From: Chthoniobacterales bacterium | GTDB taxonomy: Bacteria; Verrucomicrobiota; Verrucomicrobiia; Chthoniobacterales; DASVRZ01 | Direction of reading: 5' to 3' | Length of the DNA stretch: 64,000 nucleotides | Assembly: GCA_039930045.1 (NCBI GenBank) | Contig: JBDSQB010000002.1 | Span: forward strand, 574,286 to 638,285 | Shown here: positions 51,438 through 60,453 of the stretch, one piece after another | Layout: each line of letters starts with the position of its first letter | Position numbering within the stretch: position 1 is the first letter of the stretch | Translations under genes and position numbers: made by a program | The notes under the pieces: model-generated | What the model was told of the DNA's origin: nothing | What the model saw: only the letters and a program-made list of their open reading frames with translations | Database searches by the model: none

Positions 51438-52502
51438 ATGGCGGTTCCATCGTTTCCGCAGCAAGCCTTTATGAGCGCTCCAGTTTCCCTGCTAGTACCA
51501 GTAAAACCGCCTGCGCGACCCACTCTCGCCAAACGCTTTGGCCGCTCCGTGGACAAGTGGTTGCAGCGCCCCGGCCGGTATTTCATCACCGACGAGGCGA
51601 TGAAACGTTTCGGTACCCACGCGATCATGGGAGCCGCGCGGCGTTACAACGGCTGGCGTTATGCGGAGCGCGCCGAGCGTCACGCCGAGGCGTATCGAAC
51701 CAAGCTCGCGTCGCTCCTCCGGGAAAACGGCGCCACCGGTCCGTCGCACATCGAAATCAAAGACGGGTATGCGCTCGACACCTCGCTCAGCCTGCCGCAT
51801 CTCGATGCCTTGCTGGAGCAGGCCGACGCGCTTGTGGAGGAACGCAGCGGGCGCACTTTCAGTGGCGTGCAGCAGCCTTTCCTGCGCAATCTTTGGTTTA
51901 ACGAGGACGCCGAAAAGGTGCCCGCCGTGTTGGATTTCATCACGTCGTCGGCTGTGCTCGAGCCGGTCATGCGCTACCTCGGCACTGTCCCCGTATTGGC
52001 CAAGACGCGTCCCGGCGGCATCCGCCTCATGGAATCGAATGCCGCCCTCGACCCCGGTGCGAACGGCCCGTTTCGCGAGAGCCAGCTTTATCACCTCGAT
52101 ATCCATGGCACTCCGCTCGTCTATGTGCTCGTCGCCGTGCGCGACATCGCACCGGAGAGCGGCCCGTGGACGTTTCTGCCGGATTCCGTCTCGGAGCGGG
52201 CCTGCCGCGCGATGAATTACGGCAAACGCGGCATGTCGTATCGCGTTTCCGATGAGGAAATGTACCGGCACATTTCACCGGACGAACGCGTTGTGTTTTC
52301 CTGTCCGCGCGGCTCGGTGCTCTTCATCGATTCGAGCCGCTGCTTCCACTACGGCAGCCGCAACGCCATTCCGCCGCGCTTCCAACTGATGTATGCCTAT
52401 ACAAATGTCTGCCGCAGCGATCTCAGCATGACTTTCCTCAAAAACATGAGCTATCCGTTTGCCACCGATGCGTCGCGCCTGCGGAAAATGGTGTTGAAAT
52501 AG
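51438..52502 (+). CDS. Phytanoyl-CoA dioxygenase-like non-haem iron protein
   Basis: 354 aa from ATG 51438, or 343 aa from ATG 51471 (MSAPVSLL). QLYHLDIHGTPL gives the HxD iron pair and SRCFHYGSRNAIPPR the distal His followed by the Arg expected to bind 2-oxoglutarate; GPWTFLPDSVSERAC is the strand between them. The long N-terminal helical part (~1-130) is not typical of small PhyH proteins. It ends 2 bp before the convergent AMP-ligase. Probable role: Fe(II)/2-oxoglutarate hydroxylation of an unknown substrate, plausibly linked to the ligase next door. Confidence 0.7.
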   Translation: MAVPSFPQQAFMSAPVSLLVPVKPPARPTLAKRFGRSVDKWLQRPGRYFITDEAMKRFGTHAIMGAARRYNGWRYAERAERHAEAYRTKLASLLRENGATGPSHIEIKDGYALDTSLSLPHLDALLEQADALVEERSGRTFSGVQQPFLRNLWFNEDAEKVPAVLDFITSSAVLEPVMRYLGTVPVLAKTRPGGIRLMESNAALDPGANGPFRESQLYHLDIHGTPLVYVLVAVRDIAPESGPWTFLPDSVSERACRAMNYGKRGMSYRVSDEEMYRHISPDERVVFSCPRGSVLFIDSSRCFHYGSRNAIPPRFQLMYAYTNVCRSDLSMTFLKNMSYPFATDASRLRKMVLK

Positions 52503-52504
52503 AT

Positions 52505-53863
52505 TCAGGAAACCGGACGCGGACGGGCGATTTTCCCAGTCGGAGTGCGGGGCAGTTCAGGGACGACTTCGATTCGTATTGGGGTGCGCAGATGAGCCAG
52601 TCGCTCGTGGATCTCGTGCGCGAGCGACTCTGGCGCGGCTTCATTTTGCGTCACGACTTGGACAAGCAACTCGCTGCCTTTGAGGAAGACAAGGCTCTCG
52701 GAAACATTGGGATGCTGGTTGACGCAGGTCTCGATTTCTTCGCAGTAAAACCGAACTCCATGAAGTTCGATCCGGTTTTTTTCACGACCGACCAGATGCA
52801 GGCAACCCGCTTCATCGAGCCAGCCGTGATCTCCGGTTGGGAATCCGTGCAGAGTCATCAGCGAGGCGCGTGGACGCCACGGGGAAACGTAGGCGTCGAG
52901 CAGACCGGGACCGGCGACATGGATTTCCCCGCCGAGATCTCCGACGATCGTGAGCTGGTAATCCGGCATGGGCACTCCAGCAAGGAGCGGTTCGGTGCGC
53001 GCGCGGTCCTCATTCAGCGTCAGCAAACCCGCTTCGATGATGCCGAGCGCCTGCGTGAGCGGTTGCCCGGTTTGAGTTAGAAACGAATGGGCGGCGGGTT
53101 CGGACAGCCCTTGGGTGGTTGAAACAGCCAGCCGCACCTGTGGCAGCGGCGAGTGAAATTCCCGATACTGCGCGGGCGAGCCGTAGAGGACAGTCGCCAT
53201 TTGAGTTTGAGCGAAATCAGCGGCGCCGGCGTCATTTTCCACCAGCAGAATCGTCGCGCCGTAACGCAGATAAAGCAGGATCGAGACGACGAAATGATCC
53301 ACCATCGGCAGCAGGCAAAGCACACGGTCGGCGGGGGAAATTTGTAGCCGCGTATTCGCAGCCGCCGTGCGCTCCAGAATCGTCGGATGGCTCAGAAGCA
53401 CGCCTTTTCGCTGCCCGGTGCTGCCGGAAGTGAACCGCAGATACGCCGGTGACAGTGCGCGAAAATCCTCGTCCGCCGCCAGATCGATGGGTTTGCCGGA
53501 GTCAATGATCAGACCGTCTTTTTCCACATCGCGCCAGGCATGAATTCCGGCGCGTTCAGCGAGTTCATCGCGTTGGCTTCTGGTGAGCTGACGGCTGATC
53601 GGCACCAGGCAATGACCCGCTGTGAGAATGGCCAGCGCTTCCAGCAAAAACTCCGGTCCGTGTGGCGCGAGCAGTCCCACCCGGCTTTGCAAGGGAAGCT
53701 CGCGCAGGAGCACGGCGCGCGTTTCCACATGCGACTGCAACTCGGCGTAGGTGAGTCGTTCGACGTTTCCATTCGCTGCCAGAAAGACGAGCGCCTCCTG
53801 GTCCGGTGTCTCCACAGTCCAGGCGCGAATCGTTTCCAGAATGGTTGGCGGAGAGTGGGACAC
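52505..53863 (-). CDS. AMP-dependent acyl/aryl-acid ligase, paralogue of the 32-kb ligase
   Basis: 452 aa from a GTG start. YLRFTSGSTGQRKGVLLSHPT is the ATP loop, LGIIEAGLLTLN the A5-like block, FPTGDHGWLDEAGCLHLVGREKN the hinge Asp motif, and PRTPTGKIARPR the C-terminal catalytic Lys. It shares with the 32.1-33.5 kb ligase its length, SILLYL, GPGLLDAYVSPWR and the LPMVDHFVVS region (LPMAHHFAVS there). The two are close paralogues. It is not in an obvious operon; convergent with the dioxygenase-like gene and divergent from hflX by 92 bp. Confidence 0.85.
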   Translation of the reverse strand: MSHSPPTILETIRAWTVETPDQEALVFLAANGNVERLTYAELQSHVETRAVLLRELPLQSRVGLLAPHGPEFLLEALAILTAGHCLVPISRQLTRSQRDELAERAGIHAWRDVEKDGLIIDSGKPIDLAADEDFRALSPAYLRFTSGSTGQRKGVLLSHPTILERTAAANTRLQISPADRVLCLLPMVDHFVVSILLYLRYGATILLVENDAGAADFAQTQMATVLYGSPAQYREFHSPLPQVRLAVSTTQGLSEPAAHSFLTQTGQPLTQALGIIEAGLLTLNEDRARTEPLLAGVPMPDYQLTIVGDLGGEIHVAGPGLLDAYVSPWRPRASLMTLHGFPTGDHGWLDEAGCLHLVGREKNRIELHGVRFYCEEIETCVNQHPNVSESLVFLKGSELLVQVVTQNEAAPESLAHEIHERLAHLRTPIRIEVVPELPRTPTGKIARPRPVS

Positions 53864-53955
53864 CCCTTAAAAGTTATCGAGGCCACCACGGATGACAACC
53901 CTTTCAGTGGATTTCCTCATGTCGCTGGCAGCGATTTTGTGGTCTATTTGGCCCT

Positions 53956-55269
53956 ATGCACGACATCGTTGCCAAGCCCGACAAAGTCACCCGCGCCATG
54001 CTCGTGAGCGTGTTTACCGCACGCGAAAGCGCCACCGAGGCGGAGAGCCTGCTGGAGGAATTAGAGGCGCTCGTCGATACGCTCGGCGTGCCCGTGCTGG
54101 AGAAAATGCTCGTGCGCATCCTCAAGCCGCAGGCCCACATGTATATCGGCACCGGCAAAGCGCAGGAGATCGCCGACAAGGCCAAGGCACACGAACTCGA
54201 CGTCATTATTTTCGACAACGAACTCACTCCCGCCCAGCAGCGTAATCTGGAAAAACTCACCGGCATGGCTGTGATCGACCGGCAGGAAGTGATTCTGGAT
54301 ATTTTCAACGCCCGTGCGCACACGAAGGAAGCGCGGTTGCAGGTCGATCTCGCACGGTTGCAATACAGCCTGCCCAGGCTCACCCGCGCCTGGTCTCACT
54401 TGAGCAAGCAAGGCGGTGGCATTGGTGCGAAAGGCGACGGTGAGAGCCAACTCGAAACCGATAAACGCCTCGTGCGCACGCAGATCGAGAAGATCAAGGA
54501 GGACCTCAAAAAAGTTCGCGATCAGCGCGCTACTCTGCGCAAAAGCCGGGTGAAAATGCCGCTGCCCAACGCGGCGATTGTCGGATACACCAACGCCGGG
54601 AAATCGTCGCTGCTGAAAAAACTGACCGGCGCGGATGTGCTGGTGGAGGACAAACTTTTCGCGACCCTCGACACCACCACGCGCCGGATTGATCTGCCGA
54701 GCGGGCAGGGACTTTTGCTCACAGACACCGTGGGCTTTGTGAGGAAACTGCCGCACAAACTGGTCGAGGCGTTCAAGGCGACTTTGGAGGAGGCGGTGCT
54801 TGCAGAATTTCTGATTCATGTGCTGGATGCGAGCCATCCGGAGGTCATCAGTTTTCACAACACGACGATGAAAGTGCTGGCCGAATTGAAGGCGGATGAG
54901 AAACGCATCATCACCGTTTTCAACAAGATCGATGCGCTCGCCGCGCAACCCAACGGCGAGGCCCAGCGCGCGTTTCTGCGGAAGCATTTTCCGACCGCGC
55001 TCTTCATGAGCATCCACACCGGCGAGGGGCTCGATGCGCTGATGCATCAATGCAGCATCATGCTCGCCGACCGGGTGCAGCGGATGGATCTCACCCTGCC
55101 CGTGGATCGGGCGGATTTGCTGGCCGCGCTGCACAAAAGCGCGCAGGTGCTCACCACCGATTACACGGAGGACGGCGTTCACATTCAGGCGATTCTGCCG
55201 GCAAATATGCGGGCCAGATACGTCAGCTACGAGACGACGCCAGCCGATCCGGCGCTGATCGGAGTTTGA
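53956..55269 (+). CDS. hflX: GTPase HflX
   Basis: 437 aa. The N-terminal HflX domain has IFDNELTPAQQRNLEKLTG and VIDRQEVILDIFNARAHTKE, followed by the helical linker ARLQYSLPRLTRAWSHLSKQ and GGIGAKGDGESQLETDKR. The GTPase domain has G1 GYTNAGKSSLLKKLTG, switch II DTVGFVRKLPHKLVEAFKAT and G4 FNKID. HflX binds ribosomes and helps split or rescue stalled ones under stress. Stands alone on the plus strand between two minus-strand genes. Confidence 0.96.
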   Translation: MHDIVAKPDKVTRAMLVSVFTARESATEAESLLEELEALVDTLGVPVLEKMLVRILKPQAHMYIGTGKAQEIADKAKAHELDVIIFDNELTPAQQRNLEKLTGMAVIDRQEVILDIFNARAHTKEARLQVDLARLQYSLPRLTRAWSHLSKQGGGIGAKGDGESQLETDKRLVRTQIEKIKEDLKKVRDQRATLRKSRVKMPLPNAAIVGYTNAGKSSLLKKLTGADVLVEDKLFATLDTTTRRIDLPSGQGLLLTDTVGFVRKLPHKLVEAFKATLEEAVLAEFLIHVLDASHPEVISFHNTTMKVLAELKADEKRIITVFNKIDALAAQPNGEAQRAFLRKHFPTALFMSIHTGEGLDALMHQCSIMLADRVQRMDLTLPVDRADLLAALHKSAQVLTTDYTEDGVHIQAILPANMRARYVSYETTPADPALIGV

Positions 55270-55272
55270 GCA

Positions 55273-57417
55273 TTATTTGCGCTTCCGAAAGAAATTCAAC
55301 AGGCTGTCTAAAGCTCGCACAGGCAGTGCCGGTCGCGTGTCCGAGGGGTTGATGGAATCCGTCAGATTTCCGGCGTGCTGCGTGCAGGAAGTCTTGGGTA
55401 GCAAGGTTACGGGCAGGTCCATCGTGTAGCTGGTGCCAGCGGCGACGCAGCCGGAAGTCGCTTCCTTGTTTGAGGCCGCGCAAAGCATCACTTTCTGGAG
55501 GTTCACACCCGGCTCAAAGTCGCCTGCAGGATATTGTTTCACCGAGGCGGTGTTCATGACTTTGATCCAAATCGGCAGGGCCAGAGTCGCGCCATAACCA
55601 CGCGGAATGATCGGCGCGGGCTTGTCCAATCCGACCCAGACTCCGCAGGTGAGCGACTTGGTAAAACCCACGAACCACGCGTCTTTGTAGTCGTTCGTCG
55701 TGCCCGTTTTTCCACCGGCAATCTTGGTAAAACCGAGCGACTTCGCACTGGCCGCTGTGCCACGAGTCATCACCTCGCGCATCGCTGAAGTCGTCAGCCA
55801 GGCAGCACCCGGATCGAGTGCCGATGTCTCAACGTGCGCCGCGCGATAAACTGGATTTCCCAGCCGGTCGTCGATGCGCTCGATCAGATACGCCTGCTTG
55901 CGTTTTCCCTGGTTCGGAAAAACCGTGTAAGCGGCGGTGACATTGCGCGGCGTCTCCTCAAACGAACCCAAAAACGACGACGGAAAATCGGGCACTTCCG
56001 CGATCCCGGCCGTGGCAGTGAGTTTGCGAACCTTCTCCAAACCGGCAAGCTCTCCGACTCGCACGGTCATCGTATTGCGTGAGAAAATTAGTCCATCGCG
56101 GGCTGGGAGAAAACCCTTGTTCGTGCCGTCCGAATTGCCCGGACGCCAGCCGGGTGCCTCGGGCACGTCCTCGTTCTCAATGGGTCCATCACTGACTGTG
56201 TGGTAAGGAAAAATCCCGTTGGAAAACGCAGTCGCGTAGATGAACGGCTTGATCGTGGAGCCGACCTGGCGGCGCGAAAGCAGCGCGCGGTTGAAGCGAC
56301 TTTGAGCGTAATCACGCCCGCCCACCAGCGCGCAAATGCCCCCCGTGCGGTTGTCGATGACTACCACCGAGCCTTGCAAATAGTTCGTGTCCTGACCCTG
56401 AGTCGGATCAAACTCCGACTTCCTCGGATGCGGATAACCCGAGCGTTTTTCGATTTCCGTGAGCTGATCGTCGAGGGATTGCTGCGCCGCTTTTTGCAAT
56501 TCCGGGTTGATCGTCGTGTAAATTTTCATCCCGCCATCGTCGATCTGGTCCTGATCGAGGAGGATGCGGAGTTCCTCGTCCACGGCGTCCATCACGTAAT
56601 TTTCCTGGACGGCTGTGGAGCGCGCAGAGACGACTTTGATCGGAGTCTTGCGGGCGCGTTCGGCCTCGTTGGCGGTGATCTTATTCAGCTTCACCATGCG
56701 CGTAAGCACGGTATCGCGCTCGCGCTTCGCCGCCTCCAGATGCCGCAGTGGCGAGAACCGGTTGGGACTGCGAATGAGGCCCGCCATCATGGCCGCCTCG
56801 CCGGTGGTGAGGTCCTTGCAATGCTTTCCGAAATAGGCCAGCGACGCGGTTTCCAGCCCATAATAACCGGACCCGTAATAGATGCGGTTGATGTAGTTTT
56901 CGAGGATCTGCCGCTTGGTAAAGGTGGACTCGATGCGGATGGCGACGAAGGCCTCCAGGAGCTTGCGATCCAGGGTGCGCCCGCCGAGTTCAAAGGAATT
57001 GCGGGCGAGCTGCTGCGTGATGGTGCTGCCGCCCTGCGCGAGCCGTCCGCCGAGCGCATTGCGGACCACGGCGCGGATGAGTCCGATCGGGTCCACGCCG
57101 ATGTGATGATAGAAACGCGAGTCCTCCCGCGCCAGCAGGGCATCGATGAATTTCGGCGAAACGTCGTCGATTTTCACGAGGATGCGATTTTCCCCGTAGA
57201 GGCGGCTGTAGGGGTTTCCGTTAACATCGCAGACCAGCGACCATTGGGGAATCTGGCCGACCTGCTTGATGTCCAGCCGCCAGGCGCGCATCGAGTAAAC
57301 CACGCAGACGATGGCGAAGACGACGCCGGCGAGGAGCGACGTGATGAAAAACAGGCGAAACCAGCCACGCGATGGGCGGGATTTCTTTTTCGAGGAAGAC
57401 GATTTCAAAGACGACAA
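55273..57417 (-). CDS. Penicillin-binding protein 1A-type bifunctional peptidoglycan synthase
   Basis: 714 aa from a TTG codon (no in-frame ATG upstream before a stop at 57436). A lysine/serine-rich N-terminus precedes a membrane helix (LFFITSLLAGVVFAIVCVVY). The GT51 glycosyltransferase has REDSRFYHHIGVDPIG and GGSTITQQLARNSFELG. The transpeptidase has active-site Ser in GSTIKPF (SxxK), SRNTM (SxN) and KTGTTND. It polymerises and crosslinks peptidoglycan at the inner membrane. The gene name could be ponA/mrcA. Confidence 0.94.
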   Translation of the reverse strand: MSSLKSSSSKKKSRPSRGWFRLFFITSLLAGVVFAIVCVVYSMRAWRLDIKQVGQIPQWSLVCDVNGNPYSRLYGENRILVKIDDVSPKFIDALLAREDSRFYHHIGVDPIGLIRAVVRNALGGRLAQGGSTITQQLARNSFELGGRTLDRKLLEAFVAIRIESTFTKRQILENYINRIYYGSGYYGLETASLAYFGKHCKDLTTGEAAMMAGLIRSPNRFSPLRHLEAAKRERDTVLTRMVKLNKITANEAERARKTPIKVVSARSTAVQENYVMDAVDEELRILLDQDQIDDGGMKIYTTINPELQKAAQQSLDDQLTEIEKRSGYPHPRKSEFDPTQGQDTNYLQGSVVVIDNRTGGICALVGGRDYAQSRFNRALLSRRQVGSTIKPFIYATAFSNGIFPYHTVSDGPIENEDVPEAPGWRPGNSDGTNKGFLPARDGLIFSRNTMTVRVGELAGLEKVRKLTATAGIAEVPDFPSSFLGSFEETPRNVTAAYTVFPNQGKRKQAYLIERIDDRLGNPVYRAAHVETSALDPGAAWLTTSAMREVMTRGTAASAKSLGFTKIAGGKTGTTNDYKDAWFVGFTKSLTCGVWVGLDKPAPIIPRGYGATLALPIWIKVMNTASVKQYPAGDFEPGVNLQKVMLCAASNKEATSGCVAAGTSYTMDLPVTLLPKTSCTQHAGNLTDSINPSDTRPALPVRALDSLLNFFRKRK

Positions 57418-57514
57418 AAAGGTGACGGTCCACTTCTAATCGCATGATCCTCGGGATGCGAGCGCAGAAGAATGAAGTTTCCGTGAATGCGGAGCGGCGG
57501 CTATTCCCGGCGGC

Positions 57515-57922
57515 GTGCGCGTGAGCGGTTACAAAGCGAATATATTTCGCCTGCAACGTATTAGGCGTCTAGCTTCGCTCGAATTTGTGGCCTTCAAAAG
57601 ATACCCATACTTTAAGCAACGCATAAACAGATTCTTTTACGTCTGTGGGACAGTTGCTCTTTTGTCGTTCCTCACATTCGCCTACGCCGAATTCGCACTT
57701 GGATATGAAGCGATTAAGAGTGGTGCCGCGCTCATTTTTTTGTTCTTCATTAGTTCCTTTTTGGGATATTCCTACTACCTCCGATTCACTGTGCGTTGCC
57801 CGGATTGCAATGTCCGATTGGACACCATTGATCCAGGATATAACTATATCGGAGCGAGAGCGCGGTGCCCGGATTGCCGAATTGTATTCGATCTTGGAAT
57901 TTCCTTCCGTGGAGACGGCTAA
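57515..57922 (+). CDS. Hypothetical membrane protein with zinc-ribbon tail
   Basis: 135 aa from GTG 57515 (or GTG 57521). Two hydrophobic segments (~43-65 VCGTVALLSFLTFAYAEFAL and ~70-90 GAALIFLFFISSFLGYSYY) are followed by a C-terminal CPDC ... CPDC pair (VRCPDCNVRLDTIDPGYNYI, then ARCPDCRIVFDLG), a probable zinc ribbon. I know no named family. The surrounding sequence looks AT-richer than its neighbours and has no co-directional partner, so it may be a recent arrival. It could also be spurious, but the regular cysteines argue it is real. Confidence 0.55.
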   Translation: MRVSGYKANIFRLQRIRRLASLEFVAFKRYPYFKQRINRFFYVCGTVALLSFLTFAYAEFALGYEAIKSGAALIFLFFISSFLGYSYYLRFTVRCPDCNVRLDTIDPGYNYIGARARCPDCRIVFDLGISFRGDG

Positions 57923-58136
57923 TATGCGTCCAAATCACTGCCTTTTCGACCACCGCGCCGCTTAACTGTTGTTGATCAACACGCTGTCCGCAGAAAAGAG
58001 GGAGTCTGGAGGAAGCATGAAAGATTCAAGGCGGAGTGAGAGCGCGACAACTAGTACTGACGACCTTCTATTTTCACCAAAGGCCGCCGCCGCTTGCTTT
58101 CGGGGGCGTTTCGCTATTGACTAGCCCTCCCGATTT

Positions 58137-59693
58137 ATGAGCACTCCCACGATCTACGACACCACTCTGCGCGATGGCACGCAGGGCACCGGCATTTCCT
58201 TCTCGGTGGCCGACAAGATTCGCGTGGCGGAAAAGCTCGATGATTTCGGCGTGCATTACATCGAGGGCGGCTGGCCGGGATCGAACCCGAAGGATCAGGC
58301 GTTCTTTCAGGAGGCCGCCAAACGCAATTGGAAAAACGCGAAGATCACCGCTTTCGGCGCGACCCGCCGGGCGAAGATGACGGTGGAGGAAGACCCGCAA
58401 GTGCGGCAATTACTCGAGGCCAGCACGCCAGCCGTGACCATTGTCGGCAAGACCTGGCTGCTGCATGTGACGGAAGTTTTGGGCATCACCGCCGAGGAAA
58501 ATCTGGCCATGATTGCTGACACGGTGGCGTATCTGAAAAAGCAGGGGCGCGAGACGCTCTACGACGCGGAACATTTCTTCGACAGCTACAAGGAGGACCC
58601 CGCCTACTCGCTGGCCACCATTGAGGCGGCTCGCGATGGCGGTGCCGATCTCGTGATCCTCTGCGACACGAACGGCGGCACGCTGCCCGACGAAATCGGA
58701 CGCATCACCCGCGAGGTCATCGCGCGTCTCGGCGTGCCGGTCGGCATCCACACGCACAACGATTGCGGGTTTGGCGTGGCCAATGCGCTCGCTGCGGTGA
58801 ACGCCGGCGCGGTGCAAGTGCAGGGGACGATCAATGGCTACGGCGAGCGCGTGGGCAACTGCAACCTCGTGACTCTGATGCCGAATTTGCAGCTCAAGAT
58901 GGGCATGCAAGTTGTGCCCGATATTTCCAAACTGCGCGACCTGTCGCTTTTCGTGGACGAACTGGCCAACGTCACGCCCGACATCCGCGCGCCGTATGTG
59001 GGCTCGTCGGCTTTTACCCACAAAGGCGGGCTCCATGTCCATGCAGTGCAAAAATTGGCCCGGAGCTATGAGCACGTCGATCCGAAGCTGGTCGGCAACC
59101 GGCAAAACATCGTCATCTCCGACATGTCGGGTCAGAGCAACATTCTGGCGAAGGCGCAAACGCTCGGCTTCGACCTCGTGAAAGGTTCGCCGGAGGTTTC
59201 CAATCTGCTCGCGGAAGTAAAACGGCTCGAGTCGCAGGGTTATGAGTTTGAGGCGGCCGAGGCGTCGTTCCAGTTGCTCATTCGCAAGGCGCTCGGCCAA
59301 TACGTGCCGCTCTGGAAACTGCTCGTTTTCCATTGCACGTTCCGGCATTTCGAGGAGCCCGCGCTGCAAACCTGCGAGGCCACGGTGAAGCTCGATATTA
59401 ATGGAACTCCCGCCTACACGGTCGCGGAGGGGCACGGCCCGGTGAACGCCATCGACGGCGCGCTGCGCAAGGCGCTTTTGCCGTTTTATCCCGAGATCGC
59501 CGACGTGCGGCTGGAGGATTACAAGGTCCGCATCATCAACGGCCACGAAGGCACGGCGGCAAAAACGCGCGTCTTCATTTCCAGCACCGACGGCCACGAA
59601 ACCTGGGGCACGGTCGGTGTGTCGGATAACATCATCGAAGCGAGCTGGCTCGCGTTGGTGGACAGTCTGGAATACCGGCTGATGCGGAAATAA
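58137..59693 (+). CDS. cimA: (R)-Citramalate synthase
   Basis: 518 aa. TTLRDGTQGTGISFSVADKI is the catalytic Arg/Asp motif of the LeuA family, HYIEGGWPGSNPKD (EGGxPGSNPKD) is specific to the CimA type, GIHTHNDCGFGVANALAAVNAGA gives the metal-binding HTHND, and the C-terminal ~150 residues are the LeuA-type regulatory dimer domain. It makes citramalate from pyruvate and acetyl-CoA, the threonine-independent entry to isoleucine. No leuCD/ilv genes are nearby. The 215 bp upstream show no other gene. Confidence 0.93.
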   Translation: MSTPTIYDTTLRDGTQGTGISFSVADKIRVAEKLDDFGVHYIEGGWPGSNPKDQAFFQEAAKRNWKNAKITAFGATRRAKMTVEEDPQVRQLLEASTPAVTIVGKTWLLHVTEVLGITAEENLAMIADTVAYLKKQGRETLYDAEHFFDSYKEDPAYSLATIEAARDGGADLVILCDTNGGTLPDEIGRITREVIARLGVPVGIHTHNDCGFGVANALAAVNAGAVQVQGTINGYGERVGNCNLVTLMPNLQLKMGMQVVPDISKLRDLSLFVDELANVTPDIRAPYVGSSAFTHKGGLHVHAVQKLARSYEHVDPKLVGNRQNIVISDMSGQSNILAKAQTLGFDLVKGSPEVSNLLAEVKRLESQGYEFEAAEASFQLLIRKALGQYVPLWKLLVFHCTFRHFEEPALQTCEATVKLDINGTPAYTVAEGHGPVNAIDGALRKALLPFYPEIADVRLEDYKVRIINGHEGTAAKTRVFISSTDGHETWGTVGVSDNIIEASWLALVDSLEYRLMRK

Positions 59694-59694
59694 G

Positions 59695-60432
59695 TCAGCG
59701 GTCTATCCAGTTTTCGAGGCTTCGCCGTGCTCTCTGCCAAAGCGGCCAGGGCGCCGGTGGTGGCGGCGTCTTGCCGCGGAGTGCTTTGAGCTGGGCGAGA
59801 TAGGCTGCGTCGGGGTTGGCGTGGCTCAGGCCGCTGAGATCGTTGTAGGTTGCGACGACCAGATCGACTTCGTCGATGTCGAGTCGACGGGAGAAAAGAC
59901 AGCGCATGTTGTAATCCCAGTCGGCCCAGACGGGATACGCGAGGTCGTAATCCCCTACGAGACGAAGCACGTCGCGCCGGTAAAAAATGGCTTGGTGGCA
60001 GATGTTGTTTCGCGTCAGCAGCTTCGGCTGAAAACCGCTTTCCGGTAAAACTCCGCCGCTTTTCAGTCGGACCTGACCGTGGATCACCTGCACGCGGGGA
60101 CGCGCCCGAATCTCGTCCGCCATCCGCTGCAGCACGTCCAATCCTTCCAATACATCATCCGCACCGAGAAAATAGAACCAGCGTCCCTGGGCCCGACGCA
60201 TGGCGCGGTTCATCGCGTCATATACACCGGCATCGGGTCTCTGCTGAATTTTCAACCTACCACCTAATGGGCCCGCAAAAGTGGCGGCCTGAGCCAGAGT
60301 GTTATCGGTCGAGCCGCCATCCTGGAGCAGCACTTCGTAGCTGGTAAACGACTGGCTGGCGATACTGGCCAGGGCATCGCGCACGGTGTCCGCAGCATTT
60401 AGCGTTGGCAGAATGATCGAGAAAAAACGCAT
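59695..60432 (-). CDS. Family 2 glycosyltransferase
   Basis: 245 aa from ATG 60432. SIILPTLNAADTVRDALASI is the GT-A N-terminus, VLLQDGGSTDNTL the nucleotide-binding D-G-S-x-D, VYDAMNRAMRRAQGRWFYFL gives N-x-G, and the DxD-type GADDVLEG follows. It adds a sugar to a surface glycan or lipid from a nucleotide sugar. Third gene of a minus-strand trio; 21 bp after the PIG-L-like gene. Confidence 0.88.
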   Translation of the reverse strand: MRFFSIILPTLNAADTVRDALASIASQSFTSYEVLLQDGGSTDNTLAQAATFAGPLGGRLKIQQRPDAGVYDAMNRAMRRAQGRWFYFLGADDVLEGLDVLQRMADEIRARPRVQVIHGQVRLKSGGVLPESGFQPKLLTRNNICHQAIFYRRDVLRLVGDYDLAYPVWADWDYNMRCLFSRRLDIDEVDLVVATYNDLSGLSHANPDAAYLAQLKALRGKTPPPPAPWPLWQRARRSLENWIDR

Positions 60433-60453
60433 CCGCCCGTCTGCCAAATCGCT

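Noticed and set aside
56200-57447. 415-codon open frame on the plus strand, opposite PBP1A
   Set aside because: The PBP1A frame has all catalytic motifs; the antisense frame has none.
58410-59597. 395-codon open frame on the minus strand, opposite cimA
   Set aside because: Antisense shadow of cimA without recognisable domains.
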